Of a stretch of DNA of 8,640 nucleotides, positions 5,473-8,640 are shown piece after piece; position 1 is the stretch's first letter, and each line of letters starts with the position of its first letter. Made by a program: the position numbers and the translations under genes. Origin of the DNA: Candidatus Sigynarchaeota archaeon (GTDB lineage: Archaea > Asgardarchaeota > Lokiarchaeia > Sigynarchaeales > Sigynarchaeaceae); assembly GCA_030587525.1 (NCBI GenBank), contig JAUQYW010000723.1:1-8640 (forward strand), given 5' to 3'. The notes below the pieces were generated by a model, which was given only the letters and a program-made list of their open reading frames with translations, made no database searches and had not been told where the DNA came from.

Positions 5473-6714
5473 ATGTCTGAATCGACATTTTTGATAGGCG
5501 AGGCAATGCTGGGAAAGGACGCGGAAGTGGCCCACATTGACCTCTTGATGGGGGACAAGACAGGACCCGTCGGCCAAGCGTTTGCCCAGGCGCTCGTGAA
5601 CCTGAGTAAAGGGCACACGCCCATCCTCGGCGTAATCCGTCCGAATCTTATGCCAAAACCGGCGATGGTGATCGTCCCGAAAGTCACCGTCCAGAACCTG
5701 GAAGATGCAAGCAAGATATTCGGCCCTGCGCAAGCAGCTTGCGCGAAAGCTGTCGTAGACACAGTGGAAGAGGGCATCATACCCGCAGATAAATTAGAGG
5801 ATTGGGTCATCATTTGCAGTGTTTTTATACATCCCGATGCAAAGGATGAACGCAAGATTTACAAGTACAATTACTCTGCAACAAGGCTCGCGATCAAGCG
5901 TGCCCTGGATAAATACCCGTCGCTCAAGAAGATCATGGAAGAAAAGGACCGTGCAAAACACGCGGTGAGTTCGGTTCACATGCCCAGATTATGGAGACCT
6001 CCGTATATCCAGATCGCCCTGGACAACCCGAGCATCAGCGGCGCGATCAGCATAATGAAGGCAGCTCCCCACTCGGATCGCATCATCTGGGAGGCTGGCA
6101 CGCCTTTCATCAAAAAGTACGGTGTGGAAGGCGTGAAGGAACTCCGCAAGGAGGCCAAGGATGCCTTCATCGTTGCGGATTTGAAGACGCTGGACGTGGG
6201 CAAGGTCGAAGTCGATATGGCCTTTGAAGCAGACGCTGATGCGGCCGTCGTTTCAGGCCTTGCATCCGTTGATTCCATCGACAAGTTTCTCCTGGAAGCC
6301 GATCGCATGGGCATCTACGGCGTCATCGATATGATGAACGTGGCCGATCCCATTGCCGTGCTCAAGCAGCTCAAGCAGCGTCCCCGCATCGTTATCATCC
6401 ACCGCGGCATCGACATGGAGAATTCTCCCAGCGGGAAATTGTCCAAGTGGGAGGTCATCAAGGAAATCAAGGCCATGTACAAGACCATGAGACCGCCAAT
6501 TTTGTGCGCGGTCGCGGGTGGCATCACGCCTGATAACATGGATGAAGCGGCCAAGAATAGCGTGGACATCATCATCGTCGGCCGGTACATCACGCAAAGC
6601 CAGGATGTCGAGCGTTCGATCCGTAACTTCATCAACAAGCTGCCCGGCGACGCGGATATCGACCTCAAGCGTGTCCACTCGGACGACGACGACAAGGGCG
6701 AGAATCTCTCGTAG
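5473..6714 (+). CDS. fae-hps: Bifunctional formaldehyde-activating enzyme / 3-hexulose-6-phosphate synthase (Fae-Hps)
   Basis: A 413-residue fusion. Residues 1-165 are Fae, which condenses formaldehyde with tetrahydromethanopterin: FLIGEAMLG at 6-14 and AHIDLLMGD at 20-28 with the catalytic H21, then GPVG and the IRPNLMPKPAMVIVPKVT stretch. Residues about 172-395 are Hps, an OMP-decarboxylase-like TIM barrel joining formaldehyde and ribulose 5-phosphate or running in reverse: VADLKTLDVGKVEVDMAFEA, IDMMNVADP, IHRGID, VAGGI and VGRYIT. In archaea lacking the oxidative pentose phosphate route, this fusion is thought to make ribulose 5-phosphate and trap the released formaldehyde. The tail after about 396 is acidic (SDDDDKGE). 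The start at 5473 is chosen because family similarity begins there and GGTGA lies seven bases upstream (5461-5465); the frame is open back to 5434 but that part is not Fae-like. No Hpi (isomerase) gene is adjacent. Confidence 0.95.
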   Translation: MSESTFLIGEAMLGKDAEVAHIDLLMGDKTGPVGQAFAQALVNLSKGHTPILGVIRPNLMPKPAMVIVPKVTVQNLEDASKIFGPAQAACAKAVVDTVEEGIIPADKLEDWVIICSVFIHPDAKDERKIYKYNYSATRLAIKRALDKYPSLKKIMEEKDRAKHAVSSVHMPRLWRPPYIQIALDNPSISGAISIMKAAPHSDRIIWEAGTPFIKKYGVEGVKELRKEAKDAFIVADLKTLDVGKVEVDMAFEADADAAVVSGLASVDSIDKFLLEADRMGIYGVIDMMNVADPIAVLKQLKQRPRIVIIHRGIDMENSPSGKLSKWEVIKEIKAMYKTMRPPILCAVAGGITPDNMDEAAKNSVDIIIVGRYITQSQDVERSIRNFINKLPGDADIDLKRVHSDDDDKGENLS

Positions 6715-6715
6715 G

Positions 6716-6736
6716 ATTTTTTTTTCTTTTTTTGAT
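6716..6736 (+). terminator. T-tract terminator after fae-hps
   Basis: The plus strand has nine T, one C and seven T within 20 bases of the fae-hps stop, the typical archaeal intrinsic termination signal. Confidence 0.7.
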
Positions 6737-6837
6737 CAGCTTATTGCCCAAAATATGCTTGAACTAAGGGCAAAGTTTCTCGTGTTTTTCCACTGCCACG
6801 ATGCTTTTATCCCGTGTTTTACCAAACCTTGAAAACC

Positions 6838-6845
6838 TATTTATG
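6838..6845 (+). promoter_or_regulatory. TATA box of the membrane sensor-like gene, spacing fits a leaderless start
   Basis: TATTTATG preceded by GAAAACC (BRE-like). Its centre is 26-27 bases before the A of the ATG at 6868, which is the usual TATA-to-start-site distance in archaea, so the transcript would begin at or next to the start codon. No ribosome binding site precedes that ATG, in agreement. Confidence 0.55.
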
Positions 6846-6867
6846 CGAACAGCCCGAAGATGACGAC

Positions 6868-8091
6868 ATGAAACTCAAAAACCAAATAAAAGGCCTCATC
6901 ATCGGTATCGTTTACGTGGCCATCTTTGCCCCGTTGGTTATCCTGGCGATATTGAGTGGCATCGAGCTCGAAACATCGCTGTACATATTAATGCCGGGTT
7001 TTTTCGGCCTGCTCCTCGCGCTGTTCATCTACCAGGTCACCACTCGCGAACGATCCGTGCCGTTCTTGATCGTGTCACTCGTATTCGGCGTTCTCTCTGG
7101 TATTTTCGCTTATATTGACGAAGTTGGCTTGCTATCGTTCATCCCGCGCAGCCACGCCATCATGTTGGCCACGCATATGAGCTGCGGGGGTTTACAATTC
7201 TACTTCTTCTTCCTCTTCATCGAGGACCTTCGCGACTTGAAGCCAAACCCGTTCAGGCTCACGATTGCCACGATGCTCGCTTTCCTTCAAGTCCTCAGCC
7301 TCTGGCTCACGGTGTGGTTCGAGGGTACGGCGGCAAGCAACGCGTGGCTACTCGCCGATATCGGGTACAACAACCTTGCACTCTTCACGTTTTTAGGTTG
7401 CGGCCTTCCAGTCTACGTGCAGACCTTCAAGCTCACGAAAGAAGGACGATCACTGACCCTCGCCATCGCGGTCATCATCGTCGGCGCGGGGTTCGTCATG
7501 AGCTCCATCAAGGACTACAACGATTATTTTTTCGGAGGAAATGCGCTGATTTCGGAAATTACCCAGTATGGAAACTTGTGCGATCTCGCAGGCCTCGCGC
7601 TATTCTCGATCGTCTACGTATCCAACGTCGATTACGTGTACCGGCTTCCTATGGACAACTACGTGCTCATGGTCTCTCTCTTGACGGGGGAAACCGTCCA
7701 CTTCGTCAAGTTCAAGACCAGGACCAAGGTCGAGCCCAATCAAGATTTGTTGTCTGGCTTGCTATCGACGATCAATGCCGTGTTCCAATCGATCCTCGCC
7801 ACACGGGTCAACATCAACTCGATCTCGAGCAAGAGAGCAACGCTGCTCATGGAATCGGGTAAATGGGTGACCGCTACCGTCATCACCGAAAAACCATCGG
7901 CGATCCTCGATAACGCGTTGAAACGATACATCTTGCAATTCGAAAAGATGTTCTACGTGAAACTCAACGACAGGAGCACTTGCACGACGGATTACGACGC
8001 TGCCAAGGTCTTGCTCAAGAAAATGTTCCCGTTCATCGTCGTGGACGAGGCTCCGGCAACGACTTCCGCACCTGGCTCTAATGCTCGATAA
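6868..8091 (+). CDS. Eight-helix membrane protein with C-terminal cytoplasmic longin/roadblock-like domain
   Basis: A 407-residue protein not matched to a named gene. Hydrophobic helices lie at about 8-30, 37-56, 64-83, 97-118, 131-150, 165-187, 196-213 and 233-252. Basic loops (TRER at 59-62, EDLRDLKPNPFR, KLTKEGR) alternate with acidic or neutral ones (SGIELET, DYNDYFF), which puts both ends in the cytoplasm. Residues about 262-392 form a soluble alpha/beta domain: VLMVSLLTGETVHFVKF (strand pair), DLLSGLLSTINAVFQSIL (amphipathic helix), SKRATLLMES and KWVTATVITE (strands), then ALKRYILQFEKMFYVKL (helix). This order resembles the longin/roadblock-like domains abundant in Asgard archaea, which act with small GTPases; that is inference from pattern. 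The layout suggests a receptor or sensor. The ATG at 6868 is preferred over an in-frame GTG at 6814 because a TATA box sits between them at leaderless spacing. The C-terminal tail (APATTSAPGSN) is low-complexity. Confidence 0.8.
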   Translation: MKLKNQIKGLIIGIVYVAIFAPLVILAILSGIELETSLYILMPGFFGLLLALFIYQVTTRERSVPFLIVSLVFGVLSGIFAYIDEVGLLSFIPRSHAIMLATHMSCGGLQFYFFFLFIEDLRDLKPNPFRLTIATMLAFLQVLSLWLTVWFEGTAASNAWLLADIGYNNLALFTFLGCGLPVYVQTFKLTKEGRSLTLAIAVIIVGAGFVMSSIKDYNDYFFGGNALISEITQYGNLCDLAGLALFSIVYVSNVDYVYRLPMDNYVLMVSLLTGETVHFVKFKTRTKVEPNQDLLSGLLSTINAVFQSILATRVNINSISSKRATLLMESGKWVTATVITEKPSAILDNALKRYILQFEKMFYVKLNDRSTCTTDYDAAKVLLKKMFPFIVVDEAPATTSAPGSNAR

Positions 8092-8130
8092 CTCAGCCTT
8101 AGAAATAGAAAATGCTCGCTTCTTTTTCCC
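8092..8130. terminator. Short convergent spacer with T-tract
   Basis: The 39 bases between the membrane protein gene and the converging YjbQ gene contain TTCTTTTT followed by CCCC on the plus strand, likely ending plus-strand transcription. No clear hairpin is present. Confidence 0.4.
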
Positions 8131-8559
8131 CTATTTTCCAATGAACTGCAGCACAAGCTCGCGCTCGCGTGACCGGTTATCCAAGTTCATGAAAATGATT
8201 TGCTGCCACGTTCCAAGAACCAGTTTTTTGCTGGAAAACGGAACCGTGAGCGATGGCCCGAGGACGGTTGCCCGGACATGAGAATAACCGTTCCCGTCGT
8301 GCCATGCGGCGTCGTGTCCATAATGCTCGTGCTCCGGCGCGATGCGATCCAACGCCTTCGGGATATCCTCGTGCACGAGGCCCGGCTCATACTCAACCGT
8401 GGAGACCGCCCCCGTGGCACCGGGCACGAAGATCGTCACGATGCCATCCACCAGGCCAGTCGCCGCCAAGGCTTCCGCGACGGGCCCCGTGATGTCCTTG
8501 ATTTCCCCTGCAGAAACAAGAAAAGAAATGGAACGCGATATGACATCCATCGCGTTCAT
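8131..8559 (-). CDS. yjbQ: YjbQ-family protein (UPF0047, secondary thiamine-phosphate synthase enzyme family)
   Basis: A 142-residue protein of the usual YjbQ length (about 130-140). Family signatures are in order: IVTIFVPGATGAV at 40-52, VEYEPGL with E56 at 55-61, the P-x-x-x-x-YGHD-x-x-x-x-DGN-x-x-SH run at 75-94 with H82, H94 and N90, LGPSLTVPF at 100-108, LVLGTWQQIIFMNLDN at 113-128 and the R-x-R ending. Family members show weak thiamine-phosphate synthase activity in bacteria, but the true role is unsettled. The ATG at 8559 is preferred because its first bases overlap the stop of the preceding gene as ATGA, indicating coupled translation; a second ATG stands three codons later. The longer frame upstream to 8619 is the off-frame reading of that preceding gene (arginine-rich, unlike YjbQ). 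Confidence 0.9.
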   Translation of the reverse strand: MNAMDVISRSISFLVSAGEIKDITGPVAEALAATGLVDGIVTIFVPGATGAVSTVEYEPGLVHEDIPKALDRIAPEHEHYGHDAAWHDGNGYSHVRATVLGPSLTVPFSSKKLVLGTWQQIIFMNLDNRSRERELVLQFIGK

Positions 8560-8640
8560 ATGCTCAGTGCCTTGATGATGTCGTCGACGTTGACGGCTTT
8601 CTGGACCATTTCCTTGCAAATTGATTTCTCGGTCAACTGT
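8556..8640 (-). CDS. C-terminal 27 residues of an unidentified gene, cut by the window edge
   Basis: On the minus strand a frame enters from the right edge at 8639 and ends at the TGA 8558-8556. It encodes QLTEKSICKEM then VQKAVNVDDIIKALSI, an ordinary-looking helical protein tail. Its stop overlaps the YjbQ start in an ATGA. The competing frame over the same bases gives an arginine- and histidine-rich peptide that looks artificial. There is too little sequence to name a family. The coupling suggests it is the first of at least two cotranscribed genes. Confidence 0.6.
   Translation of the reverse strand, partial: QLTEKSICKEMVQKAVNVDDIIKALSI

Noticed and set aside
6814..6867. GTG start for the membrane sensor-like protein
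   Set aside because: The 18 extra residues contain the TATA box in their coding sequence, and the ATG at 6868 fits leaderless spacing.
1..8640. CRISPR array or direct-repeat array
   Set aside because: No regularly spaced repeats were seen on reading the window.

Overview
The window looks archaeal, most likely from an Asgard (Lokiarchaeia-like) lineage of roughly balanced GC content. Four things point there: a fused Fae-Hps formaldehyde enzyme; TATA boxes (TATTTAAA type) instead of bacterial -35/-10 boxes; GGTGA-type ribosome binding sites on some genes and an apparently leaderless gene; and, most specifically, a selenocysteine-containing selenophosphate synthetase with a SECIS-like element in its 3' untranslated region. 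That element has the eukaryote-type core (GUGA opposite GGA, then an unpaired AAA). Eukaryote-like SECIS elements in an archaeon have been described for Lokiarchaeota. The assignment is inference; there is no marker gene such as rRNA here.

Left part, minus strand (1-2746): selD (353 aa, in-frame UGA at residue 20), its SECIS-like 3' region, a PHP-family histidinol phosphatase-like gene, a 230-base gap with a TATA box and GC-rich inverted repeats, and the N-terminal part of an unrecognised P-loop ATPase that runs off the left edge. A divergent promoter region of 124 bases separates selD from the rightward genes.

Middle (2871-5221): a two-gene rightward unit encodes a membrane-anchored left-handed beta-helix (hexapeptide-repeat) protein and a short-chain dehydrogenase/reductase, 25 bases apart. 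They converge on a minus-strand gene for a membrane-anchored FKBP-type peptidyl-prolyl isomerase. The gap between them holds a T-rich tract and an orphan hairpin that resembles the end of an IS200/IS605-type element.

Right part (5222-8640): a divergent promoter region; the fae-hps fusion gene; a T-tract terminator; an apparently leaderless gene for an eight-helix membrane protein with a cytoplasmic domain that recalls the longin/roadblock-like small-GTPase regulators common in Asgard archaea; and, convergent to it, a YjbQ-family gene overlapping by ATGA with the 3' end of an unidentified gene that runs off the right edge.

The genes look like mostly independent housekeeping and accessory units (selenium metabolism, formaldehyde/pentose metabolism, possible lipid or polyketide modification, extracytoplasmic protein folding, putative membrane sensing) and not one pathway. 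The most notable item is selD with its SECIS-like element: an ordinary gene call would start the protein at the methionine after the UGA and lose the catalytic residue.
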